This document shows positions 34,730-42,982 of a stretch of DNA of 64,000 bases, piece by piece. The notes under the pieces were generated by a model. It ran no database searches, was not told the origin of the DNA, and was given only the letters and a program-made list of their open reading frames with translations. Source of the DNA: Arthrobacter agilis (GTDB taxonomy: Bacteria > Actinomycetota > Actinomycetes > Actinomycetales > Micrococcaceae); NCBI RefSeq assembly GCF_030816075.1, contig NZ_JAUSXO010000001.1, positions 2,232,001 to 2,296,000 of the forward strand, written 5' to 3'. The position numbers and the translations under genes are program-made. How positions within the stretch are numbered: the stretch's first letter is position 1; the number at the start of each line of letters is the position of its first letter.

Positions 34730-34732
34730 CGC

Positions 34733-35611
34733 GTGGCTCCGCGGGGTCCGTCCGCCGCCGTCCGCCGTCGCCGGCGCCGGCTCCGGACCGGTGCCCTGCT
34801 GACCGGGTTGGCGGCCGTCGTCGTCGGCGGGACCGTGCTCGCCGTCCACGCACTGGACGACAGCGAGGTGCTGGTCCGCGAGCGCTGCAGCGCCACCGTG
34901 GGTACCGACACGTTCGAGCTCACGCCGCGGCAGGCCGAGAACGCGGCCCTGATCTCGGGGGTCGCCGTGGGCCGCGGCCTCCCGGCACGCGCCGCGACGA
35001 TCGCCATCGCGACGGCCATCCAGGAGTCGAGGCTCGAGAACATCGACTACGGCGACGAGGCCGGACCGGATTCACGGGGCCTGTTCCAGCAGCGCCCCTC
35101 GCAGGGCTGGGGCTCGGAGGAGCAGGTTCTGACCCCCGTCTACGCCGCGGGTGCCTTCTACGACGCGCTCGTGGAGGTGCCGGGCTACGAGACGCTCCCC
35201 ATCACGGAGGCCGCCCAGACGGTGCAGCGCTCCGCCTTCCCGGACGCGTATGCGGACCACGAGCCCGAGAGCCGGGCCTTCGCCTCGGCACTGACCGGCA
35301 ACTCCCCGGCCGCCCTCGACTGCACCCTCCGGGAGCCGGCCGCCACGGGCGACCCCCTGGCCGTCTCGACCGCCGCGGAGGAGGTCTTCGGCCCCCTCGG
35401 CGGGGCCGTCGACGGGAACCGGCTCGCCGTGCAGCTCGACGGCACCGGCGGCTGGGCGGCCGCGCAATGGGCCGTGGCGCATGCGTCGGCCCTCGAGATC
35501 ACCTCGGTGGCCTACTCGGGCCTCGAATGGGTGAGGGCGGACGGCGGGTGGACGTCGACGACGACGGCTCCCGGGACGCTCACCATCACCGTTGCGGGCG
35601 GAACACCCTGA
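34733..35611 (+). CDS. Secreted or membrane-anchored lysozyme-fold-like protein
   Basis: A 292-residue protein that begins three bases after dapD. An Arg-rich N-terminus and a hydrophobic segment (about residues 19-40, GALLTGLAAVVVGGTVLAV) form a signal anchor. The central part, AATIAIATAIQESRLENIDYG and DSRGLFQQRPSQGWG, resembles lytic-transglycosylase-like domains, with the Glu of IQES as possible catalytic residue. Related proteins are often annotated only as hypothetical. Its place next to dapD, which supplies diaminopimelate for peptidoglycan, suits a cell-wall role, but activity is unproven. Confidence 0.7.
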   Translation: MAPRGPSAAVRRRRRRLRTGALLTGLAAVVVGGTVLAVHALDDSEVLVRERCSATVGTDTFELTPRQAENAALISGVAVGRGLPARAATIAIATAIQESRLENIDYGDEAGPDSRGLFQQRPSQGWGSEEQVLTPVYAAGAFYDALVEVPGYETLPITEAAQTVQRSAFPDAYADHEPESRAFASALTGNSPAALDCTLREPAATGDPLAVSTAAEEVFGPLGGAVDGNRLAVQLDGTGGWAAAQWAVAHASALEITSVAYSGLEWVRADGGWTSTTTAPGTLTITVAGGTP

Positions 35612-35650
35612 CGGCCCGCCGTCGGGCACCTGCCGGACGGGCGCGTGTGG

Positions 35651-36262
35651 TCAGGCCAGTGCCCGGATGACCGGTTCCACGTAGCTGCGGAACGAGCGCT
35701 CGTCGTCGAACAGGTCCTGGCACATGAGCAGCTTGTCCGGCTCCACCCACCATGCCCGCCGGACACCCAGCGGCAGTTCGACGACCTCGAGGGTGAAGCG
35801 GCGGGCGGCCCGGCCCAGCTCGAACTCGCGTTCCTGCACGAGCCGCGCCAGCAGGCTCTCCATGCTGTCGGCCCCCCTGGCGCCGGCATGCAGGGCGTAC
35901 TCGGCACACCGCTCCTCCGCCCAGTCCGTCGCGGCCCCGACGTGCGCGCGCAACAGCCCCTTGAGCGCCTCCATGCCGTCGAGGGCCTCGAACAGCGGCG
36001 GGACGGGCAGCACGGCGCCGCTGATCCTGTGCGCGACGAGGCTGTGCCACCACGCCTCCCACTCGACCCGCAGGACAGAGGCTTCCCCCGTCCGGGCCAG
36101 GCGGTGGGTGTCGACGGCCCGGACGGTGGGGATCACGGGCGGCAGGGACGGCCGTCCCACGCCCTTGAGGCCTGCACAGTCCCGGAGGTAGAGCGCCACG
36201 AGGAGCACCTCCGAGGTGTCCACGGTGAAGTACGCGCTGTAGCCGGGGTCGGGATACGACAT
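35651..36262 (-). CDS. Hypothetical protein
   Basis: A 203-residue soluble protein I do not recognise. It has no signal peptide or transmembrane helix and is rich in Trp, Arg and Glu (for example EWEAWWHSLVAHRISG and RRAWWVEPDKLLMCQDLF). A good AAGGAGG precedes the ATG by four bases, and codon use matches its neighbours, so it is very probably a real gene. It converges on the lysozyme-like gene and is divergent from the polysaccharide deacetylase gene. Possible -10: TACTCT read leftward near 36300. Confidence 0.75.
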   Translation of the reverse strand: MSYPDPGYSAYFTVDTSEVLLVALYLRDCAGLKGVGRPSLPPVIPTVRAVDTHRLARTGEASVLRVEWEAWWHSLVAHRISGAVLPVPPLFEALDGMEALKGLLRAHVGAATDWAEERCAEYALHAGARGADSMESLLARLVQEREFELGRAARRFTLEVVELPLGVRRAWWVEPDKLLMCQDLFDDERSFRSYVEPVIRALA

Positions 36263-36520
36263 TGGCCTCCTTCAGGACCGGTCAGCCTGGTTTCCTAGAG
36301 TAGACCCGGCGCGGACGGCGCTTCAAAGGCCGAACAGCACTCGACGCCGGCCGGGACACTACTCGGAGCCGCTGCGAGACGCCCGTACCGAAGCCGAGTG
36401 TTGCCCCTGAAGATATGGGTAGCGATCTCGCGTGGCTTCGCCGGGGCGGAGTCGTAGGTTGAAGGGTGCCCCGGAACGGCGCGCGTCCGGGAATCCCAGT
36501 TCTGAAGTGAGCGAGAAACC

Positions 36521-38401
36521 ATGACTTCGTCAGGAAGCACCACAAGAAACCACGGACCACTGCACGGCGCCCCGGCTCCGGGCCGGTGGGCGGTATGGGT
36601 GGTGACGGCCCTGCTGGCCCTCGCCGTGGGGATCGTCAGCCCCGCCATCGCTCCCCCGGCGGCCTCGGCCGCGGGCCCGACCGTCGTCTCCCTCACGTTC
36701 GACGACGGTAACGCGGATCAGCTGATCGCTGCCCAGACCCTGAACAAGTACGGCCTCAAGGGCACCTTCTACGTCACATCCGGGGTCACCGACACGGCGG
36801 GCTACCTGACGCAGGCCGACCTCAGGACGCTGGCCGCCGCCGGCCACGAGATCGGCGGCCACACCGTGACCCACCCCGATCTGGTGACGCTGCCGTCCGA
36901 CGAGGCGACCCGCCAGATCTGCAACGACCGCGTCAACCTCACCAGCTGGGGGTTCCGCGTCACGAGCTTCGCCTATCCGTTCGCCTCGAACACCCCGGCG
37001 ATCGAGACGATCGCGAAGAACTGCGGGTACAACAGCGCCCGCGGGCTCGGCGACATCAAGACGCGGTTCAGCTGCGGCACCTGCCCCCTGGCCGAGACGA
37101 TCCCGGCCGTGAACCCCTGGAACACCGCAGCCCCGGACCAGGTCGAGAACACCTGGACCCTGGCAGACCTGCAGAACAGCGTCACCCAGGCCGAGTCCGT
37201 GGGCGGGTGGATCCAGCTCACCTTCCACCACATCGGCGGGACCGACCCCCTGGCCGTCACACCGGCGCTCTTCGACCAGTTCGCCGCCTGGCTGAAGACC
37301 AGGCCCGCGACCACCACCGTCAAGACCGTCGACCAGGTGGTGGGCGGCACGGTCAAGCCGGTGGTCTCGGGGCCCGCCGTCCCTCCTCCGCCCGTGGGCG
37401 GGAACCTCGTGAAGAACCCCGGCCTCGAGACGCTCACCAACGGCGTCCCGCAGTGCTGGAACGCGGGCGGCTACGGCACCAACACCACCGCGTTCTCCGT
37501 GGTGAGTCCCGGCCGCACCGGTACCCGTGCCGAGCAGCTGGTGGTCAGCGGCTACGTCGACGGTGACGCGAAGCTCCTGCCCGCGCTCGACCTCGGCGGC
37601 TGTTCACCCCCGGCCACGGCCGGCCGTACCTACAACCTGGGCGCCTGGTACAAATCGACCGCACCGACGCAGTTCGCCCTCTACTACCGCACAGGGGTCG
37701 GCTCGTGGAAGTACTGGACCTCCAGCCCCTGGTTCGCGGCGTCCAGCACCTACCAGAAGGCCAGCTGGACCACGCCGCCCCTGCCGGCCGGCGCGAACGG
37801 CCTCAGCTTCGGCCTGAACCTCTTCAGCAACGGCACCCTCACCACGGACGACTACGAGATGTTCGATACCGCGAACGTGACCCCGCCGCCGCCGCCGGCC
37901 CCGGGGACCAATCTCGTGAAGAACCCCAGCCTGGAGACGGCCGGAAGCGGCGCGTTCCCCCAGTGCTGGCAGTCCTCGGGATTCGGGGTCAACACGCCGA
38001 CCTTCAGCACCGTGGCCACCGCTCGGACCGGCACCAAGGCGGAGCGCCTCACCATCACCGGCTACTCCGGCGGTGACGCGAAGCTGCTGACCTCCCTGGA
38101 CACGGGCACCTGCGCTCCGGCGGCCACCGCGGGGAAGACCTACTCGGTACGCGCCTGGTACACCTCCACGGCGATCACCCAGTTCGCCCTCTACTACCGG
38201 GACGCCTCCGGCACCTGGGTGTACTGGACCTCCGGCCCCTGGCTGCCCGCGGCGGGCGCCTACACCCAGGCGAGCTTCACCACACCGGCGCTGCCCGCCG
38301 GGGCCACCGCCATCAGCTTCGGGCTGAGCCTGTTCGGCAACGGCACCGTCACCACCGACGACTACGCCATGTACGACACCGTCGGGGCCCCGCCGCTCTG
38401 A
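36521..38401 (+). CDS. Secreted polysaccharide deacetylase with duplicated C-terminal module
   Basis: A 626-residue exported enzyme predicted to remove N-acetyl groups from chitin, peptidoglycan or a similar glycan. A signal peptide (hydrophobic core about 24-40, cleavage near ASA-AG at 50) leads to a NodB domain: SLTFDDG (59-63, catalytic Asp pair) and GGHTVTHPD (metal His 114 and 118). After a Pro-rich linker come two copies of a domain of about 155 residues, each opening NLVKNPxLE and ending TTDDYxMxDT (about 295-451 and 464-621). They resemble carbohydrate-binding jelly-roll modules. It is a single-gene unit ending in a strong terminator. Confidence 0.85.
   Translation: MTSSGSTTRNHGPLHGAPAPGRWAVWVVTALLALAVGIVSPAIAPPAASAAGPTVVSLTFDDGNADQLIAAQTLNKYGLKGTFYVTSGVTDTAGYLTQADLRTLAAAGHEIGGHTVTHPDLVTLPSDEATRQICNDRVNLTSWGFRVTSFAYPFASNTPAIETIAKNCGYNSARGLGDIKTRFSCGTCPLAETIPAVNPWNTAAPDQVENTWTLADLQNSVTQAESVGGWIQLTFHHIGGTDPLAVTPALFDQFAAWLKTRPATTTVKTVDQVVGGTVKPVVSGPAVPPPPVGGNLVKNPGLETLTNGVPQCWNAGGYGTNTTAFSVVSPGRTGTRAEQLVVSGYVDGDAKLLPALDLGGCSPPATAGRTYNLGAWYKSTAPTQFALYYRTGVGSWKYWTSSPWFAASSTYQKASWTTPPLPAGANGLSFGLNLFSNGTLTTDDYEMFDTANVTPPPPPAPGTNLVKNPSLETAGSGAFPQCWQSSGFGVNTPTFSTVATARTGTKAERLTITGYSGGDAKLLTSLDTGTCAPAATAGKTYSVRAWYTSTAITQFALYYRDASGTWVYWTSGPWLPAAGAYTQASFTTPALPAGATAISFGLSLFGNGTVTTDDYAMYDTVGAPPL
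37403..38379 (+). repeat. Duplicated binding module within the deacetylase
   Basis: The regions around 37403-37870 and 37910-38379 encode two similar domains; matched pieces include QCWNAGGYG/QCWQSSGFG, GDAKLLPALD/GDAKLLTSLD and QFALYYRTG/QFALYYRDA. The pair is separated by a Pro-rich linker and is an internal gene duplication. Confidence 0.85.
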
Positions 38402-38416
38402 CGGCACGGCAAGGAC

Positions 38417-38456
38417 GACGACGATGGCCCGGGCACCTGCCCGGGCCATCGTCGTC
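38417..38456. terminator. Terminator after the polysaccharide deacetylase gene
   Basis: A perfect 19-bp inverted repeat (GACGACGATGGCCCGGGCA and its complement) with two bases between arms starts 16 bases after the stop codon. Confidence 0.8.
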
Positions 38457-38487
38457 ATGCCGGCCCGGTCGGGCAGCGCCGCCGACC

Positions 38488-38493
38488 TAGGAT
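38488..38493 (+). promoter_or_regulatory. -10 box of galE (leaderless)
   Basis: TAGGAT lies six bases before the galE ATG. The GGAAG between them is too close to the start to act as a ribosome site. Confidence 0.5.
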
Positions 38494-38499
38494 GGAAGC

Positions 38500-39519
38500 A
38501 TGAAGATCCTCGTTACCGGTGGCAGCGGCTACATCGGCTCGCACACCGTCCTGACCCTGCTCGAACACGGCCATGACGTCGTCGTCGTCGACAACCTGCT
38601 CAACTCGACCAAGACGTCGCTGGATCGGGTGGCGACCCTCGCGGGCCGCACGCCGACCTTCCATCAGGCCGACCTCCTGGACGAGCCCCGGCTGCGCGCC
38701 ATCTTCGCGGAGGAGCAGGTCGACGCCGTCATCCACTTCGCGGGGCTGAAGGCCGTGGGCGAATCGGTCGAGAAGCCGCTCTACTACTACTCCAACAATG
38801 TGGGCGGCACCCTGAGCCTGCTGCGCGTGATGGACGACGCCGGTGTGCGCACCCTCGTGTTCAGTTCCTCGGCGACGGTCTACGGCGCCTCGGAGGAAGT
38901 ACCCCTGACCGAGAAGCTCCCGCTCGACGCCGTCAACCCGTACGGGCGGACCAAGGAGCAGATCGAGGACATCCTCTCCGACCTCGGTGCGGCCGACCCG
39001 CGCTGGAACATCGCCCTGCTGCGCTACTTCAACCCCGTCGGCGCACACGCCTCGGGGACGATGGGCGAGGACCCGACCGGCATCCCGAACAACCTCCTGC
39101 CGTTCGTGGCGCAGGTCGCCGTGGGCCGGCGTGAGAAGGTCCTCGTATTCGGCAACGACTACCCGACGCCGGACGGGACGGGCGTCCGCGACTACATCCA
39201 CGTCGTCGACCTGGCCGAGGGACACCTGGCCGCCCTGGACTACCTCGTGGCACACGGCGGGGTGCACACCTGGAACCTCGGGACCGGGCGCGGCTCCTCC
39301 GTCCTCGAGGTCCTCACGGCCTTCTCCGCGGCGGTGGGCAAGGACGTCCCCTACGAGTTCGCCCCGCGCCGACCGGGCGACGCCGCCGTCAGCTATGCCG
39401 ACCCCTCCTCGGCGCTGGCCGATCTCGGCTGGTCCGCGAAGCGCACGCTCGCCGAGATGTGCGAGGACCACTGGCGCTGGCAGAAGAACAATCCGCAGGG
39501 CTACGCCCAGGGGAGCTGA
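38500..39519 (+). CDS. galE: UDP-glucose 4-epimerase
   Basis: Interconverts UDP-glucose and UDP-galactose with bound NAD, 339 residues, extended short-chain dehydrogenase family. It has the NAD motif VTGGSGYIGSHTV at the start, DLLDEPRL for the adenine pocket, FAGLKAVGES, the catalytic SSSATVYG and NPYGRTKEQ (Tyr, Lys), and the substrate segment LRYFNPVGAH. Length and motifs are standard. It supplies UDP-galactose for cell-wall glycans or galactose use. It ends in a strong terminator shared with citrate synthase. Confidence 0.95.
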   Translation: MKILVTGGSGYIGSHTVLTLLEHGHDVVVVDNLLNSTKTSLDRVATLAGRTPTFHQADLLDEPRLRAIFAEEQVDAVIHFAGLKAVGESVEKPLYYYSNNVGGTLSLLRVMDDAGVRTLVFSSSATVYGASEEVPLTEKLPLDAVNPYGRTKEQIEDILSDLGAADPRWNIALLRYFNPVGAHASGTMGEDPTGIPNNLLPFVAQVAVGRREKVLVFGNDYPTPDGTGVRDYIHVVDLAEGHLAALDYLVAHGGVHTWNLGTGRGSSVLEVLTAFSAAVGKDVPYEFAPRRPGDAAVSYADPSSALADLGWSAKRTLAEMCEDHWRWQKNNPQGYAQGS

Positions 39520-39550
39520 CCCCTCCCGGCCCCTCCGATCCGGTCACCGA

Positions 39551-39591
39551 ACGACGGCGGCCGCCCACCAGAGGTGGGCGGCCGCCGTCGT
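39551..39591. terminator. Bidirectional terminator between galE and gltA
   Basis: A 19-bp perfect stem beginning ACGACGGCGGCCGCC with a 3-base loop lies between the convergent galE and gltA genes. Its outer arm ACGACGGCGGC recurs in two other terminators of this window. Confidence 0.82.
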
Positions 39592-39599
39592 GCTGCGGG

Positions 39600-40884
39600 T
39601 CAGTTCGCGGGGTAGTGGCGCTCCGCCTCGCCCGTGTACAGCTGGCGGGGGCGGCCGATCTTCGTCTGCGGGTCCTGCATCATCTCGCGCCACTGGGCGA
39701 TCCAGCCGGGCAGGCGTCCGATCGCGAAGAGCACTGTGAACATCTTCTCGGGGAAACCCATGGCCTTGTAGATCAGGCCGGTGTAGAAGTCCACGTTCGG
39801 GTACAGCTTCCGCTCGATGAAGTAGTCGTCGGCGAGGGCCTTCTCCTCGAGCCGCATCGCGATGTCGAGGAGCTCGTCGTTGCCGCCGAGCCGGTTGAGG
39901 ATGTCGTGGGCCGTGGCCTTGACGATCTTCGCGCGCGGATCGTAGTTCTTGTAGACGCGGTGCCCGAAGCCCATGAGCTTCACGCCGTCTTCCTTCTTCT
40001 TGACCTTCTCCATGAAGTCCTCGGGCTGCATGCCCTTGGCCTGGATGTCGCGCAGCATGTTCAGCACGGCCTCGTTGGCGCCGCCGTGCAGCGGGCCGAA
40101 CAGCGCGTTGATGCCGGCGGAGACGGAGGCGAACATGTTGGCATTGGAGCTGCCCACGAGGCGCACCGTCGACGTCGAGCAGTTCTGCTCGTGGTCCGCG
40201 TGCAGGATGAGCAGCAGGTCCAGGGCCTTGACCATCATCGGGTCGAGATCGTACGGCTCGGCGGGCAGGCCGAAGGAGAGCCTCAGGAAGTTCTCCACGA
40301 GGTTCATGGAGTTGTCCGGGTACAGCATCGGCTGGCCGATGGACTTCTTGTGGGCGTACGCCGCGATGACGGGCAGCTTCGCCATGAGGCGGAACGTCGA
40401 GAGCTCCACCTGCTCGTCGTCGAACGGGTCCAGCGAGTCCTGGTAGAACGTGGACAGCGCCGAGACAGCCGAGGACAGCACCGGCATGGGGGTGCGCGTC
40501 ACGCGGGAACCCGCCGAAGAAGCCCTTGAGCTCCTCGTGCAGCAGGGTGTGGCGGCGGATCCGCCCGTCGAACGCGCTCAGCTCCTCGGGGGTGGGCAGG
40601 TTGCCGTAGATGAGGAGGTAGGAGACCTCGAGGAAACTGGAGCTCTTCGCGAGTTCCTCGATCGGGTACCCGCGGTAGCGCAGGATCCCGGCGTCGCCGT
40701 CGATGTAGGTGATCGCGGACGCGGTGGCCGCGGTGTTCATGAAGCCCGGGTCGAAGGTGACCTGGCCCGTCTGCTTCAGCAGTTTCGACACGTCGTAGCC
40801 GTTGTTGCCTTCGACGGCGGGCACCAGCGGGAGGCTGAGTTCGCCACCGTCGTAGTGCAGGGAAGCAGCATTCTGCTCGGTCAT
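39600..40884 (-). CDS. gltA: Citrate synthase, broken by one frameshift
   Basis: Condenses acetyl-CoA and oxaloacetate, the entry of the citric acid cycle. The N-terminal third (40884 to about 40493) reads FDPGFMNTAATASAITYIDG and HTLLHEELKGFFGGFPRDAHP. The rest lies in another frame, starting PMPVLSSAVSALSTFY and including the catalytic LHADHEQNCSTS, FGPLHGGANEAV and GFGHRVYKNYDPR. Removing one G from the run 40488-40492 joins them into a normal 427-residue protein. GAAGGAG stands just before the ATG. Loss of citrate synthase would be severe for an aerobe, so a sequence error is the likelier explanation. The 124 bases before dapC hold its promoter. Confidence 0.9.
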
Positions 40885-41008
40885 CGATTCTCCTTCAGGA
40901 GCTGGAGCGAGGTCGTCGCCTCAGATCATCACTACGCAGGAGGACGTACGTCACTCCGGGAACAGCACATTCAGCGACAAACGCTACCAGTCAGCGAGCC
41001 CCTGATCA

Positions 41009-42208
41009 CTAATCCTGCTTCCCTTCCCCGTCCGCGGGCAAGGGGGCCGCCCTGCGGGGCCCCGCCTCGGTGAGGCGGGCCGCGGCGGCTGCGATCCTCT
41101 CGTCGCTGCCGGTGAGCGCCACCCGGACGAAGCCGTGCCCCGCGTCACCGTAGAAGGTCCCAGGCCCCGCGAGGATACCGAGCCCGGCCAGCCAGCCGAT
41201 GGTGTCCCAGGTGGGCCCGCCGTCGGACGCCCAGAGGTACAGGCCCGCGGCGGAGCCGCTGATGGTGAACCCGGCGGCCTCCAGGGCGGGGACGAGCAGG
41301 GCGCGACGGCGACGGTACAGGTCCTTCTGCTCGGCCACGTGCGCATCGTCCCCGAGAGCCACCCGCATGGCCTCCTGGACGGGGCGGGGGACGATCATCC
41401 CGGCGTGCTTCCGGGAGTTGACGAGGTTGGCGATGATGGCGGGGTCGCCGGCCGTGAAGGCGGCCCGGTACCCTGCGAGATTGGACTGTTTGCTCAGCGA
41501 GTAGACGGCCAGCAGCAGCTCGTGCGAGCCCCCGCTGACCCGCGGGTCGAGCACGCTCGGCACCGGCTCGCCGCCCTCCGCGGGGTCCCAGCGCCCCCAG
41601 CCGAGTTCGCCGTAGCACTCGTCGGAGGCGACGACGGCCCCGAGGGAGCGCGCGTCGTCGACGACGGCCCGCAGGCCGGCCACGTCGAGCACCTCGCCCG
41701 TAGGGTTGCCCGGCGAGTTGATCCAGACCAGGCGCACACGGGCCCGCACGTCGTCCGGGAGATCGGCGAGGGAATCCGCGGGGACGGGCGTCGCACCCGC
41801 GAGGTGCGCGCCCATGTCGTAGGTGGGATACGCGACGGTGGGGCGCACGACGACGTCGCCGGCCCCCAGCCCGAGCAGCAACGGCAACCACGCGACCAGT
41901 TCCTTGGATCCCACGGTCGGCAGGATGTCGAGCGGATCGAGCCCGGGCACGCCCCTGCGGCGTGCGAACCAGGCGCTGATCGCCTCACGGAGGGCCACCG
42001 TGCCATGGGTGGTCGGATAGCCGTGCGCGTCGGCCGCTGCGGCCAGGGCGGAACGGATGAGGTGGGGCGTCGGGTCCACCGGCGTGCCGATGGACAGGTT
42101 GACCACGCCGTCGGGGTGCCGGGACGCGATGTCCTGGTAGGGCGCCATGGCGTCCCAGGGGTAGTCCGGCAGCTGCAGGCCGAAGGGCTTCGGCTCCCCG
42201 GACGCCAC
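41009..42208 (-). CDS. dapC: Succinyldiaminopimelate aminotransferase
   Basis: PLP-dependent class I/II aminotransferase of lysine/diaminopimelate synthesis, 399 residues. It has GTPVDPTP for substrate binding, TVGSKELVAWLPLLLG, INSPGNPTGEV, the PLP-Asp/Tyr region ASDECYGELGW, the Schiff-base Lys in YSLSKQSNLAGYR, and FVRVALTGSDERI at the end. The GTG start is immediately adjacent to the fdxA stop, so the two are co-transcribed, an arrangement typical of actinobacterial dapC. Together with dapD and dapE it supports the succinylase branch. Confidence 0.92.
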   Translation of the reverse strand: MASGEPKPFGLQLPDYPWDAMAPYQDIASRHPDGVVNLSIGTPVDPTPHLIRSALAAAADAHGYPTTHGTVALREAISAWFARRRGVPGLDPLDILPTVGSKELVAWLPLLLGLGAGDVVVRPTVAYPTYDMGAHLAGATPVPADSLADLPDDVRARVRLVWINSPGNPTGEVLDVAGLRAVVDDARSLGAVVASDECYGELGWGRWDPAEGGEPVPSVLDPRVSGGSHELLLAVYSLSKQSNLAGYRAAFTAGDPAIIANLVNSRKHAGMIVPRPVQEAMRVALGDDAHVAEQKDLYRRRRALLVPALEAAGFTISGSAAGLYLWASDGGPTWDTIGWLAGLGILAGPGTFYGDAGHGFVRVALTGSDERIAAAAARLTEAGPRRAAPLPADGEGKQD

Positions 42209-42535
42209 CTAGGCGGGCTGGTTCTGGGGCGGCAGGGCCGCGATGATCGGGTGGTCGAAGCCCGTGTTGCCGACCTTCGCGGCGCCGCCGGGCGAACCGA
42301 GGTCGTCGAAGAACTCGACGTTCGCCTTGTAGTACTCGGCCCACTGCTCCGGCGTGTCGTCCTCGTAGTAGATCGCCTCCACGGGGCACACGGGCTCGCA
42401 CGCGCCGCAGTCGACGCACTCGTCGGGGTGGATGTAGAGCGACCGTTCACCCTCGTAGATGCAGTCGACCGGGCACTCCTCGATACAGGCCTTGTCCTTG
42501 ACATCCACGCAGGGCTGCGCGATTACGTAGGTCAC
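42209..42535 (-). CDS. fdxA: Ferredoxin, 3Fe-4S/4Fe-4S type
   Basis: Small electron carrier of 108 residues, seven-iron type. The first cluster motif is CVDVKDKACIEECPVDC (CxxxxxxxCxxxCxxxC) and the second CVDCGACEPVCPVEA (CxxCxxCxxxCP). The C-terminal extension ending NTGFDHPIIAALPPQ is typical of actinobacterial FdxA. AAAGGAAAGG precedes the GTG start. Its electron partner is unknown. It leads an operon with dapC. Confidence 0.94.
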   Translation of the reverse strand: MTYVIAQPCVDVKDKACIEECPVDCIYEGERSLYIHPDECVDCGACEPVCPVEAIYYEDDTPEQWAEYYKANVEFFDDLGSPGGAAKVGNTGFDHPIIAALPPQNQPA

Positions 42536-42570
42536 GTCCCACGCCTTTCCTTTGAAACTGGGGTCGGCTG

Positions 42571-42587
42571 CCGCACCCTCGGTGCGG
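42571..42587 (-). other. Hairpin in the fdxA leader
   Basis: A 7-bp stem (CCGCACC / GGTGCGG) with a 3-base loop lies 36 bases upstream of fdxA. A TAAGCT box about 10 bases further upstream could be the -10, which would place the hairpin at the very 5' end of the mRNA, where it may protect the transcript. Confidence 0.4.
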
Positions 42588-42668
42588 TTCCCAGCTTAAC
42601 GCACCCTTCCCCGCCATCGGACCACCACCGGCAGGCTCCGGAATCGCCCCCTGGTGCTCCGCGGGGCC

Positions 42669-42674
42669 TACCCT
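42669..42674 (+). promoter_or_regulatory. -10 box of the small SH3-like gene (leaderless)
   Basis: TACCCT lies six bases before the GTG start at 42681, with no ribosome-binding site. Confidence 0.45.
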
Positions 42675-42680
42675 TGACAG

Positions 42681-42908
42681 GTGCAGACACCCGCAAGCCT
42701 CCTCGCAGCGCTCCCCCTGGGCACGAGGGTCGTGGTCCGGCGGCGCCTGGACGAGGGGGTCACCGACTCCCTGGGGGACCTCGTCGCGCTGGACGGGACC
42801 ACGTGCACCGTGCGGACGCGCCGGGGTGACGACGTCGTCGTGCTCGCCGACGTCACGGCCGCGAAGCCCGTGCCGCCCGCTCCCCCTCGCCGCGCACCGC
42901 GACGCTGA
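42681..42908 (+). CDS. Small SH3-like domain protein (stand-alone N-terminal domain of Rv0428c-type acetyltransferases)
   Basis: A 75-residue protein with PLGTRVVVRRRL, then DSLGDLVALDGTTCTVRTRRGDDVVVLADVTAAKPVPP. This closely resembles the SH3-like domain at the N-terminus of actinobacterial GNAT acetyltransferases of the Rv0428c type, but no acetyltransferase domain follows: the frame ends with a basic PPRRAPRR tail, and the next gene is a regulator. It may be a free-standing nucleic-acid or protein binder. The assignment rests on remembered family sequence, not on a search. Confidence 0.6.
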   Translation: MQTPASLLAALPLGTRVVVRRRLDEGVTDSLGDLVALDGTTCTVRTRRGDDVVVLADVTAAKPVPPAPPRRAPRR

Positions 42909-42934
42909 CGGGCCGCCACGGACCCGACAGCCAG

Positions 42935-42954
42935 TGATTGGGACCCATCAATCA
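42935..42954. promoter_or_regulatory. Dyad upstream of the ArsR-type regulator
   Basis: TGATTG and CAATCA form a 6-8-6 inverted repeat ending 17 bases before the TATGAT box. It covers the -35 position of the regulator's own promoter and suits autoregulation. Confidence 0.4.
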
Positions 42955-42970
42955 ATCGGTGGATGTCCCG

Positions 42971-42976
42971 TATGAT
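42971..42976 (+). promoter_or_regulatory. -10 box of the ArsR-type regulator (leaderless)
   Basis: TATGAT lies six bases before the ATG at 42983, a near-consensus -10 with no ribosome site between. Confidence 0.55.
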
Positions 42977-42982
42977 CGGCGG

